DNA of 64,000 nucleotides from Phyllostachys edulis (GCA_036346405.1 CM070548.1:75398628-75462627), one strand, 5' to 3'; positions 45,997 through 59,022 are shown, counted from the stretch's first letter. Notes: a model not told the origin generated them from the sequence alone. Numbers and translations: made by a program.

Positions 45997-46493
45997 CACT
46001 ATTGGCAGGGGTTCTTCAGCGGTGCGCGCCACCATCTTCGAAGCCATCGACGCCGCCATCCGGGTCGCCGCCACCGACCACCCCCGCGAATTCCGAGCGC
46101 GCCGCGCCGCCATCGCTGAGCATCTCTACACCGCGCTCATCATCCTCCCGCCAGCCAAGGCCGCGGTGGCAACGCCCGCCATGAAGCTGCCGTCGGCGCA
46201 TCAGGAGCTGCACCAACAACTCCTCCCCAAGGGCGCCGGTAGCGTCCCCAACCTCTTCAGCTCCAACTACGCCGAGGTCATCACAGACGATGGTGCCGTC
46301 GCCGCCGCCCCTCACCGCGACAGCAACGACCCCGTTGTCGCGGAGGCCTTCCGTGTCAAGGCCGCCCTCTCCAACAACCAAGAAAAGGTTCTCGCCTTCC
46401 TACCACCGCGCCACCGCTTCTGTCTTTGGTCTTGGTATTACCTGAGGCTGCAACAGTTGGAATTTACAGTGGACACCATTAGTTTGTTTTGAT
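45997..46493 (+). pseudogene. Fragment of a TFIIS N-terminal (Med26-like) domain gene
   Basis: Plus-strand reading gives YWQGFFSGAR, then after a 2-base shift TIFEAIDAAIRVAATDHP and EFRARRAAIAEHLYTAL, then LLPKGAGSVPNLFSSNYAEV, EAFRVKAALSNNQEK and finally LRLQQLEFTVDTI. To my knowledge this order is the first exon and the beginning of the second of plant TFIIS-N (LW-domain) proteins related to Mediator subunit 26. The DNA-binding helix bundle that should follow is missing. About 60 bp of unrelated, probably intronic, sequence separates NQEK from LRLQQ, so the copy was made from DNA, not mRNA. A captured or duplicated gene piece; family call from memory. Confidence 0.5.
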
Positions 46494-46872
46494 TATGTGA
46501 GATGTTACATATGAATTTTTGATATGTTGCGACCGTCGAAAAAAATTGCATCATGTTCTTTGAGATGTTGCGACCCGTTGAAAAAAATGTTGCATCATGT
46601 TCACAGTGATGTTGCAGGAACTTTTGTTATGTTCGGACTATACTTCCTATTCTTCCCCAATCTTGCATATGAATTCTAAGATGTTGCATCTTTTTTTTTA
46701 TATGTTGGCGCCCGTCAGAGAGAAGAAGTTAGTTGATGTTTTGCTTGTGTTTGATTTTGAGTTTTTTGAGACAGTGCTGCATATGATTTTTTGATACGTT
46801 GCAACAAGTAAAAAAATATTTTGCAACAGGAGCGTACAGCACTAACACTCGGGCCATACGTCTGAGTGCTAG
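46494..46872 (+). other. TGTTGCA-rich stretch ending in a Helitron-like hairpin and CTAG
   Basis: Repeated ATGTTGCA / GTTGCGACC motifs, then a short hairpin (CACTCGG at 46846-46852 pairing with CTGAGTG at 46862-46868) directly followed by CTAG and T (46869-46873). Helitrons end in a hairpin plus CTRR and insert before T. The hairpin is weak and closer to the end than usual, so this is tentative; if right, the TFIIS-N fragment lies inside the same element. Confidence 0.3.
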
Positions 46873-46987
46873 TCACAACCTAGAAAGAATTAGGGCTTGT
46901 TTGGATTGAGACCTGGGCTCTATGCTTGGAAAAAAAAACTGGTGCCTAAAGGTAGCCTGGATTTCTGATGTTTTTTGACTGGCCAGG

Positions 46988-49711
46988 TGTAAGATCGAGG
47001 AGGCCGACTAGAGAGGGGGGAGGGGGTGAATAGGCGGTTTTAAAAACTTCTTCGGCTAAAACCGAGTTTTATGCGGAATTGTAAATCAATTCGGTTTTGC
47101 ACAATTAAAGCCTAAATCAACTAGTCTTTACTAAGTGCACCAACAACATGAGACTATATAAATTATAGCAATCATACACATACAAGTAAGCAATTTAAAT
47201 ACAAGTAATGTAAATGGCACAATGTAAAGCACAAGTAATCAAACCACAATGACACAACGATGGTTTTTACCGTGGTGATCGGAGATTTGCCGGTCTCCCC
47301 TAATCTACGTTGAGGTAAGCCCAAAATCAATTGGACCGGCTCCACGAATTAAGCCAAACCCTCCGAGGTAAGTCCAAACACTTGGACCGGTTTCAAACCG
47401 AACCAACACCTCGCTCCACTAGGGTTGCTCTTTCCTCCACTCCGGAGATGGCGAGCACCACACCACTCACAAACCGCTCGGGTCTTCTCACAAGCTTCTT
47501 TGAGAAGATCACCGACGCACGACGCCACCACGCCGTCTAGGTGTCGGCAAACACCAAGAGTAACAAGTCTAGATCGCTCACTTGAACTAATCAAGTGTCT
47601 AAGCTCAAGTGGGTACTCAATCCACTACCTAAGGCAACACATGCACTTATGGTTTGCCTCTCAAAGCTCACCAAGTGCAACACATGCACAAATGAGAGTA
47701 GAGGGCTTGCTCTTAGCTCAAGGGATTGTATAATGGCACCATCAACCTCCCCACAACCAGTCAAGATGGCTATTTATTGCCCACACTCAAAAACTAGCCG
47801 TTGGGGGAAGATTCCAGAGGATCTGGACGAAATCGGTCTGACCGCCAACTAATGGCCGGTCTGACCGCCCCCAGCTCCAATGGTTATAAAACTAGCCGTT
47901 GAGCTCACTGCCGGTCTGACCGCCAACTAATGGCCGGTCAGATCGCCAACCGGTCAGACCGCCCAATAGACGCCGGTCTGACTGCTCCAGAAAAGCTCCA
48001 CAGAAATGGCTAAGGACCAGAAACATCTCTTTTGAAAAAAAAAAAACCGCCACAGAGAAATCAGAACAACCGCACAATCGGTTGTACCGAAAATAAGCAC
48101 GGTACAACCGCCTGACCTTCTTGGTGACATGCGGCGATCGGACCGCCCGATCTTGGCGATGACCGCTAGCAACCAAAGAAGTGAAAAAGGGTTTTGATCT
48201 TTGCATCAACTTAATTTGCAAAAACATAGTTTGCTGATTTGATGCAAGATGCATACAAGGTTAAAAGCAAGATTCTCAACAAGTTGCAAAACATATTTGC
48301 CGACTTTTAGAATCAATGCCACAAGGAATAAGGTACATGGACTAAACCCGTTTGCAAAACACATCCGCAAACTAAAGTCACATGCTATAGGGATTATGCA
48401 TGAGTCTCAACTATTTGCAAAACACATTCGCAAATAATAGCATCATGCTAGAGAGAGCTAGAGCAAACACAATGAGCTATCAACACATGACTAACTCAAG
48501 CTACTAGTAAAAGACCCCTCTTAATAGTACGGTAACCTATACTAGCAATCCGGTCTTCCAACTAAACACCAAGATCGGTAAAAGACTAGGAACAAATCCT
48601 TAGCCCTAGCTAGTCATACCTTTGCCTTTCGCAACCACTTGAAGCTTGATGACACACATCTTCGCTTCAAGTTCGGGTCATTGATTTGATATGCATCAAC
48701 TCATGATGCATCCTTCACTTGACTTCCATCAACACATGATGGGTTTTCTTTTGACTTGATGATCAACTCATGATCATCTCCTCTTCTTGAACTTGATACA
48801 CATCAACACATGATGCATCCTTTACTCCAAGCTCTTGACTTTAATATCATCAATACACGATGATCTTCTAAAGTCTCCAACTATAGAACTCAACCTATTC
48901 ATCCAATTCATGGAAAGTGTTAGTTTTATAATATGATTATCATTAATTACCATGACATACCATTAACTCATAATGGTGGGACAAGATACCACAGTCTTTT
49001 CCTCTTTGGTAATTGATGATAATCACTTCAATTGCAAGTAAATGAATAGATTGGTATGAGTATATGAGAACTACACAAGTTATATATACTCAAATGAATA
49101 TATTAACTATACAAGTTATATATTCAAGGATATGTGAGTACACATGAACTACACAAGTTAAGTTGTACTCACATATAAGTATATTTAGACTACACAAGTC
49201 TTATATACTCATATGAATATATTAACTACGCAAGTTAAATATATTCAATTGATATGTTTCAAAGTAAAGATCCCAAATATATGTGGAAACAGGAATATGG
49301 ATCAATACTAATGAAACCTCAAAATATAGAATGAACTCCCCCTATATGTGTGCATACACGAATGTGTAATGGAAACATATGCACATATTCAAGATAACCT
49401 TTTGGTGAAGTTCAGCCTATATTCTGGATCCGAGGAATGCAACAAGATATACAAGTATGATGTCGAAAGCATACCTCTTTTATTTCTACCTTTATATCCA
49501 ATTGAGACTAATCAAGAGATATAGTAATAAAAGAGTTAGTCTCACAAATAGATTTATCAGAATGAATGCATACCTGATTGGATTTTTCTTTTTATATCCA
49601 AGCTGAGACTAAACAATAAGTATATCAATAAGAGTGTTAGTCTCACAAATGGATTTGTCATTAATCACCAAAACACTCCATTAACATATAATGGCGGGTC
49701 TAGATTCTTCA
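46988..49711 (-). mobile_element. Element G 3' LTR (left copy, 2724 bp)
   Basis: Plus strand starts TGTAAGATCGAGGAGGCCGA and ends TAGATTCTTCA. The minus-strand end has the CACCCCC block and CGATCTTACA. Holds four CGGTNNNACCG palindromes at 47834-47961 within GGTCTGACCGCCAACTAATG repeats. It lacks both MITEs found in the right copy. Confidence 0.9.
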
Positions 49712-51287
49712 ATCTCCCCCCTTTTTGGTGATTGATGACAAATCCTATATAAATGACAACATTTGGATATAAGTCAACCTAAGATAATCAATTTAAGTTA
49801 TTTGACTATATGCATGCATTGAAATCACAAGAGAATCTTTTCTTTTTGGTAAACTCCCCCTTTTTGGCAACACAAGAGAGAATCACAAATAAATCAAACA
49901 ACCAAATGAAGCTCATACAAATTCTCCCCTTTTGGCATTAAACACCAAAAATCCAAAACAAATTCAAATCAATATAAAGATATTGTAAAAGGAAGGAGCT
50001 TGGCAAATGAACTCATTTTATTTTGGACACATTATATTTTCTTTGTGCCAATACTGTCAAAGGTCGATCACTGCTGCCTGGCAGTTGGACCGCCATAATG
50101 GCTTGGTCGAGACGGTAGTGACCAAAGAAACGATCTCGATTATATATCATTTTTGGTCAAGAACTAATGGCACAAACTCTTCTTTTATGGCCTAAAAGGG
50201 TAAAACAAGTTAAAAACAGGCCAACTAGGAGTTTAAAATAGAAGAGATTATATTTGAAACACATCCAAATAACCTTGCCTTTGGAAGATATTTCAGATTT
50301 TTAGAAACAATTAGACTTGAAAACAAGGCTGGAAAACTAATTGAAATAGATCCAACAAATCTGATAAAATTTGACAATGAAGACCAACTATAGATGATCA
50401 AAAGTCATCATTATGTCTTCCTCAGATTATGAATCTATTTGGAGAAATAAAATTCACAGATCAGCTCAAAGCAATGCAAGATTCTGAAATTTCAGCACGT
50501 AGACAAGAATTAAATCCTTTCCAAATCAAGTCTAAAAGAGGTCCACAAGCTGAGTTTTCTAAAGATTTTGAGTTTTTGCAAGTAAGAACCATTGAGAAGA
50601 AAATTTCAAGAAATTTTGACGGAGTTTCCTCTAAATAATTGATCCAAAGAGCATGACAATAGATAATCGAGATATGAATAGCATGCAACATCAACATAAT
50701 TCAATTATAATCACAATATGGACAAAGATATTCAATGAAGCATAATCCATAACATGATCATTCAACCATTCAACATACACAAGTCTTGGACGATAAACAA
50801 GAGATTGCATAACTCATAGCATAAGACATTAATCATTCCATCGGCTAAAATGAGATTAAAAGCAATAAAACATCCAAGGTTTAATATGCTTACATAAGAT
50901 ATTACAAGAATAACACATAAGCTTATCCTTACAAGACAAGGTCTATCGACCTACATATGAATGAAAAAAAAACATCTAGGAGGGAGGAGCGCCCCACGAT
51001 GATGATGGGTGATCTCCCTGCTGAGGGCGCTGACCACGGCCGAATCTCTGATAGGTAAAAGGCACTCGCTACTACTGAAACTCCGTCAGTCGCTCATCCA
51101 TGTGAGTCACCCTCACATTCAGATCCTCAATCAAAGTCCTAGTCTCTGCATGCCTTTGAATAGACTCTATATGTCTCTGAATAGATTCTGCATGCAAGCT
51201 GTCCACACTGGATTGAAGGCGAGCAAGAGCTGCCAAGACTGCATCCTGCTCCTGAGGAGCCTGCTGAGCTGGATGGGAGGATGATCC
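49712..51287 (-). other. Element G 3' non-coding part with polypurine tract
   Basis: Polypurine run AAAAAGGGGGGAGAT on the minus strand at 49711-49726 precedes the LTR start TGAAGAATCTAGACCC. The rest is AT-rich with only short frames. A second CTCCCCCTTTTTGGC block is near 49855. Confidence 0.7.
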
Positions 51288-52373
51288 CTATCCCTGAGAC
51301 TGAAGAGGAGCTGGAGGAGGCACCTGAGGAGGAGGAGGAGCCTGAGGTGGAGGATCTCTCGGTCTATACTCCTTATGCTCCGTGTCAAGAGGAAGGTCAA
51401 AGGTAGTCATTTTCTTAATTAGCTTCATAATGTAGGGAGCAAAATAAATAGTCTTGTTCTTATCTCCCTTGGAGGTAGCAATCTCCCTGATAATCAGATC
51501 CATGACATCAAATTTAGTGTCATCCATAATGCACTTTACCACATTCCAAGCCTTCCCATGAATCTCATCATTGTTCCCACTCCTAGGGAAGAAGGTAGCT
51601 CTCATAATCCTATTAACAATGCTGGGAAGAGGGAGCAATCCAGTCACCTTCCCAACCGTATAAGGATAGTTCTGATCATAATATTCATCTACTTGAGTGA
51701 GAGCTAAGCATTCTTGAACATGTATATTTATCCCATCTGACTCCTTTAAATTCAATGCTATCATAAAGTCATTCTTGGTGGCTTCAAACTGCTGATGACT
51801 AGTCATCCAAATGAGATGATCATGCTCAGGAGATACAAAGACAGTCGCATAAAATTGCTTAATGACCTTGGCATGAAAGTTGCAACTCAAGGAGACCAAA
51901 AAATCTAAGCCTACTCTTCTGAATAGACGAAATAAACCATTGTAGACTTGATTCTGCCCAAGGTAACTCCACTTCACAAATCTATGATTAGCAAATTTCT
52001 TCTGGGCATAGATAATATGATAAACGTTTTGCTGAAATATAGTGTGAAACATCCCCATGGTGGCATCCCTTAGAAATCTAAATTGGTTAATGTGTCTTAA
52101 GACAGTATACCTTTCACTCTTGATCTTAGACACATCCAATCCAATGAAGGGGGTTGGATTTGGAGCAACCTCCTCATCCTCATTCTCATCATTATTATCA
52201 GTCCCTTCAAAATTCTCATCACTACCACTGTTATCGTTGTCGCTTGCTGTTCTTTCCTCTTCAGCATCTTGCATTTGTTCGTCTTCTTCGCGTTCAGGAC
52301 CATCCTCAACAGGGGATTTTTCTTTAGAAGGAGGAGGATGGGATGATCGACTAGCGGTTATCTTGCGCGGCAT
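51288..52373 (-). CDS. Element G ORF, 361 aa, plant 'putative transposon protein' type
   Basis: One intact frame. I start at ATG 52373 (MPRKITASRSSHPPPSKEK), which has a good context (ACCATGC); an in-frame ATG lies 7 codons earlier. N-terminal 20-80: very acidic (EREEDEQMQDAEEE, NEDEEV). Core 85-300: SERYTVLRHINQFRFLRD, FVKWSYLGQNQVYNGLFRLF, AKVIKQFYATVFVSPEHDH, LLPLPSIVNRIMRATFFPR. C-terminus: Pro-rich (PPPQAPPPPQVPPPAP). The core resembles the 'putative plant transposon protein' domain frequent in plant LTR elements, of unknown role; it has no catalytic motif I know. It sits where pol should be. Family call from memory. Confidence 0.7.
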   Translation of the reverse strand: MPRKITASRSSHPPPSKEKSPVEDGPEREEDEQMQDAEEERTASDNDNSGSDENFEGTDNNDENEDEEVAPNPTPFIGLDVSKIKSERYTVLRHINQFRFLRDATMGMFHTIFQQNVYHIIYAQKKFANHRFVKWSYLGQNQVYNGLFRLFRRVGLDFLVSLSCNFHAKVIKQFYATVFVSPEHDHLIWMTSHQQFEATKNDFMIALNLKESDGINIHVQECLALTQVDEYYDQNYPYTVGKVTGLLPLPSIVNRIMRATFFPRSGNNDEIHGKAWNVVKCIMDDTKFDVMDLIIREIATSKGDKNKTIYFAPYIMKLIKKMTTFDLPLDTEHKEYRPRDPPPQAPPPPQVPPPAPLQSQG

Positions 52374-54184
52374 GGTCGCTGAAAAGAATTGCAAGAATTG
52401 TCAAAGGAATTAAAGAAATGAATTAACAAAATACTCAATTTGCCATTTTTCATTTCTCTGTCACAGGCGGTCAGACCGCCAGGATGGGCGGTCAAACCGC
52501 CACTAATAGAGGAACATACTGCTTTTAGGAGAACCCAAAATTTACAATGTAGGTGCAATGGCATAGTGAATACATGTTCTTACACTCCTAATCCACTTGT
52601 ATGACAAATATTTGCCCTAAAAATGAACTGAAACTAGGATTTCATGGCAAACCCTAGAATTTTGGGCAAATCACAATGTGGGAAGATATAAAGTGGAGAA
52701 ATGAGGAATTACCAGCAATATGACAAGGTGAATCTGAGGAGATGAAACCTCGAAGCAAATAGAGATCAAATATGCCGGATTTTGATAAGACTCCCTCACC
52801 TAGGGTTCCACGGTTTGAAGAGATTAGACAACCAAAACACAAACCAATTGGAGGAATGGAGAGAGGAGGTTAAGCAGAGCACATAGATTACCTTGGAGCA
52901 CAAAGGGGTTGGCCGGAGAGAGAGATCCAGGCCAGAGATAGGAGAGGCGGCCGAGAGGATCAGAGAGACACGGGTGCTTTCGGGTTGAGAGAGAGCAAGT
53001 GAGAGAAAAACGCTTCAGGCTAAAAGTTAAAGGAACCCTCACGCAAAATCGGTCGGGCCATTGGGCACGTGAGTCAGGCCAAAAAGTGGTGATCGGGCCA
53101 AATCGATATGGCCGGTCAGACCATTTTTGTCTGAATCGACAATGATTTCAAAGACAAGATTTTGAGAATTGATTGAAATGTTATACTTTGCTCCAAATTT
53201 TCACACAATCAATTAAACAAACATCTTTGGAGCATTTCCAACTAATATAGCCCTTCAAAACCCAAATATTATATAATTTTTATGAATTAATCTTTTATTT
53301 TCGCAAATGAAATCTTATTTTCAAGAACTTTCTCCAAAAGATCCAAATTGAGCAATTAAAGATATGTCAAGCAATCAATTGCATGTATGAGTCATTAATA
53401 CCATTATGGACATATTCATGTGAATAAATTTGGCTCAAATGGCAAAAACTCACTTAAGTGCTAGAAAGTAACCATTTAGGTCAAACTAGAATTTTGGGTG
53501 AATTTCAAAATCAAATAACTTTTTCTAGGTTGGCCTTGTGAGAAACTTTTGAATACTAAAAATGTTTAGAATGGCCAACTCTAGGTTTTTCCTTTTGGGG
53601 TCATTTTCAAATTCCTTTTAGAATAACTTTTACATAAAGATCTAGTTTAGGTCAAAGACAAGATATTATGATCTACAATTTGGCTAGAAACTCATTTTCA
53701 CTTAAAATAGGTTTTTCTTGAGCCAAAACCTTTGGGAAACCTTTGAAAAGCATTTGTATACATTTTGCAACTAATTTTTCAAATGATTACTAATAGTTAT
53801 GAAATTTTTGACTTTTGGCTAAAAGGCTCAATTTTCAAAAACAATACTAGCACTTTAATTTATTTGGGCACATTTAGAGATGTGATATACATAGTTATGA
53901 TTTAGCACTCCCCCTTAATGTGCCACAACTATCTTGCTCAAGAAATTAATAAATAAAATTTAACACAAGAGCAAGAACACCCTTTTTAAGATTTTACATG
54001 AATGCAACCTACACAACGCATAAGGGCTAGATACTTCAATGTAAATACTTGTTACCGAGATAGCATTGGTTTATGATATGAATTGATCTTCCTCAAGCTT
54101 GGCTCCATATTTTGCATATGATGGAATCCACCTCTTTATGAGTGAGCCAAACCTCCAATGCTTCTCCAAGTACCTATTTAACAT
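52374..54184. other. Element G spacer between gag and ORF
   Basis: No long frame. CGGTCAGACCG occurs at 52468-52478, about 95 bp upstream of the ORF start. The left part (52780-53060) is purine-rich with GAGAGA motifs; the right part is AT-rich. Confidence 0.5.
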
Positions 54185-55701
54185 TTAAGCACCTTTTGGT
54201 ACCCACACTCGGTTGGGTCCTTGAATGTTAGTCACAATAGTTTTGGGCACCCAAATGGCCCTAACAATAGTTTTATGTGAGCTAACATTCCTAGCAAACA
54301 TATTGCCATTTTTATCTTTCCTAAGCAAATAATGATCATTATAGATGATTGGCTTAGGAGTGATACCTTTGGGACATTCCTTACTAAAATGTCATTTTTC
54401 CCGGCAATTGTAGCAAGTAGGGCTTTTGCTTCCCCTTGATGTCTTCTTATCTTGCTCAATTCCGGTTTGCCTCTTCTTTGAATGTCTTGACTTGACATCC
54501 TTTTGATTTGGGCACACCGAGGCAATGTGACCATTCTTCTTGCATCCAAAGCACTTGATATTTTTGAATTGTCTTCTATTTTGCTTTGGGATGCTCTTCA
54601 CCTTCTTCTTGGTGGTGAAACCAAGTCCTCTCTTTTCATTTATCTTGTTTGGGCAAACGGAGGCAAGATGTCCCTTTTGATGACAATCAAGACATTTGAT
54701 ATTCTTCGTGTATCTTGCATTGTGTCTCATCTTGCTATTCTCCTTCTTCTTTGGAGTGAAGCTAATCCCACTCTTATCTTGCAAGCATCTTGCTTGCTCA
54801 ATATCTCATCAAGAGTAGCCTTCCCTTTGAAGCTTCTTTCCAAGTCAATCTTCAATTTTGTGACTTGGGCCTTGAGCTTATTATTTTCCTCTACAAGGTT
54901 AGTATCACAAGACATAGAGGAAATTGAAGCATCTAATTTAGAGCAACAAGGCATATCAATTAAATCATCGCATGAGGTGGATACGCTAATTTTAGATGAA
55001 ATACAAGAATTAGTAACTACACATGGCATATCATCTAATAAATTACATGCAATGCCTATATCCACTTTGGGCTTATTGAGCTTATTTAGGAGAAGGATTT
55101 CATGTTCATTCTTTAGAACATCATAGTTATTTTGAAGTAAGTTATATTCTTTCTTCAAAACTTTAAATTTAGATTTCTCCTTTCCTAAATGCTCATTAAG
55201 CTCCTCAAGCATATCCATCAACTCATCATGTGAAGGCTCATCATCATCATTTACCTTCTTATTACCTTTTGCCATGAAGCAATGAGGTGATGTGGATGAA
55301 GTTGTGGAATCCTCATTGTCGGAGCTAGAAGTTGAGCATTCTTCTTCCGACATCCATTCTTGTATGCAATCATCACTAGTTGAGGTGGATCTTTCATAAT
55401 GAACTTGAAGATGGATCCACATCTCATGAGCATTCTTGAGATCGCATATGGCATCAAATATACCTATACTCAAAGCACTAAATAAAGCGTTAGTTGCTTG
55501 AGCGTCGAGATGTGAGCATTTCTCTTCATCAATAGTTTGAGCAAGAGGATCCTTTGAAGGAGAAAAACCCACATCTACAATCCGCCATATTTTTGGGCTT
55601 ATGGCCTTAAAATAACATGACATGCGGATTTTCCAAAGAGCATAATTTGTGCCATCAAATAAAGCTGTCTCACCAATGTGCACTGAATCACTAGTCGTCA
55701 T
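54185..55701 (-). pseudogene. Element G gag, near-complete but broken
   Basis: Starts MTTSDSVHIGETALFDGTNY (55701), the UBN2/DUF4219 gag N-terminus with IWRIVDVGF and ATNALFSALSIGIFDAI; part of the UBN2 core is deleted after HLQVHYERSTS. A coiled-coil region with short Cys motifs follows (LLDDMPCVV, SCDDLIDMPCC). Near 54783 the frame shifts; 54784-54395 holds two CX2CX4HX4C knuckles (CLDCHQKGHLASVC, CFGCKKNGHIASVC) and the start of a third, which is cut by a stop at 54392-54394. The C-terminus IWVPKTIVTN and VWVPKGA ends at 54185. Same layout as the element B protein but with the UBN2 start kept. Confidence 0.82.
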
Positions 55702-55744
55702 CCTTTACTCTCTAGACAGTTAAGTCTAATAAAATAAGAGACCA

Positions 55745-55757
55745 AGCTCTGATACCA
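55745..55757 (-). promoter_or_regulatory. Element G primer binding site
   Basis: TGGTATCAGAGCT on the minus strand, two bases after the LTR end TCTTACA. Confidence 0.85.
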
Positions 55758-57870
55758 CTTGTAAGATCGAGGAGGCCGACTAGAGGGGGGGTGAATAGGC
55801 GGTTTTAAAAACTTCTTTGGCTAAAACCGAGTTTTATGCGGAATTGTAAATCAATTCGGTTTTGCACAATTAAAGCCTAAATCAACTAGTCTTTACTAAG
55901 TGCACCAACAATATCAGACTATATAAATGATAGCAATCATACACATACAAGTAAGCAATTTAAATACAAGTAATGTAAATTGCATAATGTAAAGCACAAG
56001 TAATCAAACCACAATGACACAACGATACTTTACCGTGGTGATCGGGGACTTGCCGGTCTCCCCTAATCCACGTTGAGGTAAGCCCAAAATCAATTGGACC
56101 GGCTCCACGAATTAAACCAAACCCTCCGAGGTAAGTCCAACCACTTGGACCGGTTCCAAACCAAACTAACACCTCGCTCCACTAGGGTTGCTCTTTCCTC
56201 CACTCCGGAGATGGCGAGCACCACACCACTCACAAACCGCTCGGGTCTTCTCACAAGCTTCTTTGATAAGATCATCGACGCACGACGCCACCAGGCATCT
56301 AGGTGTCGGCAAACACCAAGAGTAACAAGTCTAGAACTCTCACTTGAACTAATCAAGTGTCTAAGCTCAAGTGGATACTCAATCCACTACCTAAGGCAAC
56401 ACATGCACTTAGGGTTTGCCTCTCAAAGCTCACCAAGTGCAACACATGCACAAATGAGAGTAGAGGGCTTGCTCTTAGCTCAAGGGATTGTATAATGGCA
56501 CCATCAACCTCCCCACAACCAGTCAAGATGGCTATTTATAGCCCGCACTCAAAAACTAGCCGTTGGGGGAAGATTCCAAAGGATCTGGATGAAATCGGTC
56601 TGACCACCAACTAATGGCCGGTCTAACCGCCCCCAGCTCCAACGGTTATAAAACTAGCCGTTGAGCTCACTGTCGGTCTGACCGCCAACTAATGGCCGGT
56701 CAGATCGCCAACCGATCAGACCGCCCAATAGACGCCAGTCTGACCGCTCCAGAATAGCTCCACAGAAATGGCTAAGGACCAGAAACATCTCTTCTGGAAA
56801 AAACAAACCACCACAAAGAAATCGGAACAACCACACAATCGGTTGTACCGAAAATAAACACGGTACAACCGCATGACCTTCTTGGTGACATGCGGTGGTC
56901 GAGACCGACGATCTTGGCAAATGATCGCCTTGAGACCGACAAAGTGAAAAAGGGTTTTGATCTTTGCATCAACTTAATTTGCAAAAACACATTTTGCTGA
57001 TTTGATGCAAGATGCACACAAGGTTAAAAGCAAGATTCTCAACAAGTTGCAAAACACATTTGCCGACTTTTAGAATCAATGCCACAAGGAATAAGGTACA
57101 TGGACTAAACCCGTTTGCAAAACACATCCACAAACTAAAGTCACATGCTACAAGGATTATGCATAAGTCTCAACTATTTGCAAAACACATCCGCAAATAA
57201 TAGCATCATGCTAGAGAGAGCTAGAGCAAACACAATGAGCTATCAACACATGACTAACTCAAGCTACTAGTAAAAGACCCCTCTTAATAGTACGACAACC
57301 TATACTAGCAATCCGGTCTTCCAACCAAACACCAAGACCGGTAAAAGACTAGAAACAAATCCTTAGCCCTAGCTAGTCATACCTTTGCCTTTCGCAACCA
57401 CTTGAAGCTTGATGACGCACATCTTCGCTTCAAGTCCGGGTCATTGATTTGATATGCATTAACTCATGATGCATCCTTCACTTGACTTCCATCAATACAT
57501 GATGGGTCTTCTTTTGACTTGATGACCAACTCATGATCATCTCCTCTTCTTGAACTTGATACACATCAACACATGATGCATCCTTTACTCCAAGCTCTTG
57601 ACTTCAATATCATCAACACATGATGATCTTCTAAAGTCTCCAACTATAGAACTCAACCTATTCATCCAACTCATGGAAAGTGTTAGTTCTATAATATGAT
57701 TATCATTAATTACCATGACATACCATTAACTCATAATGGTGGGACAAGATACCACAATCTTTCTCTCGTTGGTAATTGATGATAATCACTTCAATTGCAA
57801 GTAAATGAATAGATTGGTATGAGTATATGAGAACTACACAAGTTATATATACTCAAATGAATATATTAAC

Positions 57871-58021
57871 TAGGATTAATTCCTTATATGCCACTGAAAT
57901 TTGGCCTCGATCCCTGATTGTGTCATTGACATGTGGGGTCAGGGCCCACATGTCAATGACACAGTGAGTGGCATATAAGGGATGAGGCCAACTTTCGGTG
58001 GCATATAAGGAATTAGCCCTA
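57871..58021. mobile_element. MITE, 151 bp, in the right LTR of element G
   Basis: Ends TAGGATTAATTCCTTATATG and inverted TAGGGCTAATTCCTTATATG, continuing into GCCAC on both sides, with target duplication TTAAC (57866-57870 and 58022-58026). The centre is a near-perfect palindrome (GACATGTGGG..CCCACATGTC), so the whole can fold into a hairpin. The left LTR has the empty site TATTAACTAT. Confidence 0.88.
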
Positions 58022-58514
58022 TTAACTATACAAGTTATATATTCAAGGATATGTGAATACACATGAACTACATAAGTTAAGTTGTACTCACATATAAGTA
58101 TATTTAGACTACACAAGTCTTATATACTCATATGAATATATTAACTACGCAAGTTAAATATATTCAATTGATATGTTTCAAAGTAAAGATCCCAAAATAT
58201 ATGTGGAAACAAGAATATGGATCAAAACTAATGAAACCTCAAAATATAGAATGAACTCCCCCTATATGTGTGCATACACGAATGTGTAATGGAAACATAT
58301 GCACATATTCAAGATAACCTTTTGGTGAAGTTCAGCCTATATTCTGGATCCGAGGAATGCAACAAGATATACAAGTATGATGTCGAAAGCATACCTCTTT
58401 TATTTCTACCTTTATATCCAATTGAGACTAATCAAGAGATATAGCAATAAAAGGGTTAGTCTCACAAATAGATTTATCAAAATGAATGCATACCTGATTG
58501 GATTTTCCTTTTGA

Positions 58515-59022
58515 GTTAATTCCTTATTTGCCATTGGAAGTTGGCGAGTTCCCAAAAATGCCATCGCAAAATTTCTCTTCCCTCCATTGCCACTCGAACT
58601 CAACTTCTATCCCCATTTTGCCACTCCCGTGAGTTGCCCGTTGACTAGGCCGTTGACTTGACCGCGAAAAGACGATTTTGCCCCTAAGTGTACTGAGATC
58701 TTTAGGCAATTGTTTGACATACTAATATAGTTCAAAAAATTATGAAATTTTTAAGATAAGTTTCTGACATAGTGTAGATTATTGTGTAATTTTTATAGGG
58801 CTTTATTTGCAACATGTTTTTCTCTAAATATCTTTCAAATTTTGGTTGCAAAATCGAAACTTGAAAGCTTTTAGTCAAGTCATGTTGCCTAGTCAACGAT
58901 CAACTCACGGAATGGCAAAATGGGGATAAAAGTTGAGATCGAGTGGCAATGGAGGGAAGAGAAATTTTACAATAGCATTTTGAGGAGCTCGCCAACTTCC
59001 AATGGCAAATAAGGAATTAACC
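58515..59022. mobile_element. MITE-like element, ~508 bp, in the right LTR of element G
   Basis: Inverted ends GTTAATTCCTTATTTGCCAT, extending about 40 bp (CCATTGGAAGTTGGCGAG on both), and further inner inverted blocks (AACTCACGG, CCATTTTGCC, TCTTCCCTCCATTGCCACTC). The insertion point is in a T-rich run of the LTR, so the target duplication cannot be fixed. Termini resemble those of the 151-bp MITE. Confidence 0.8.
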
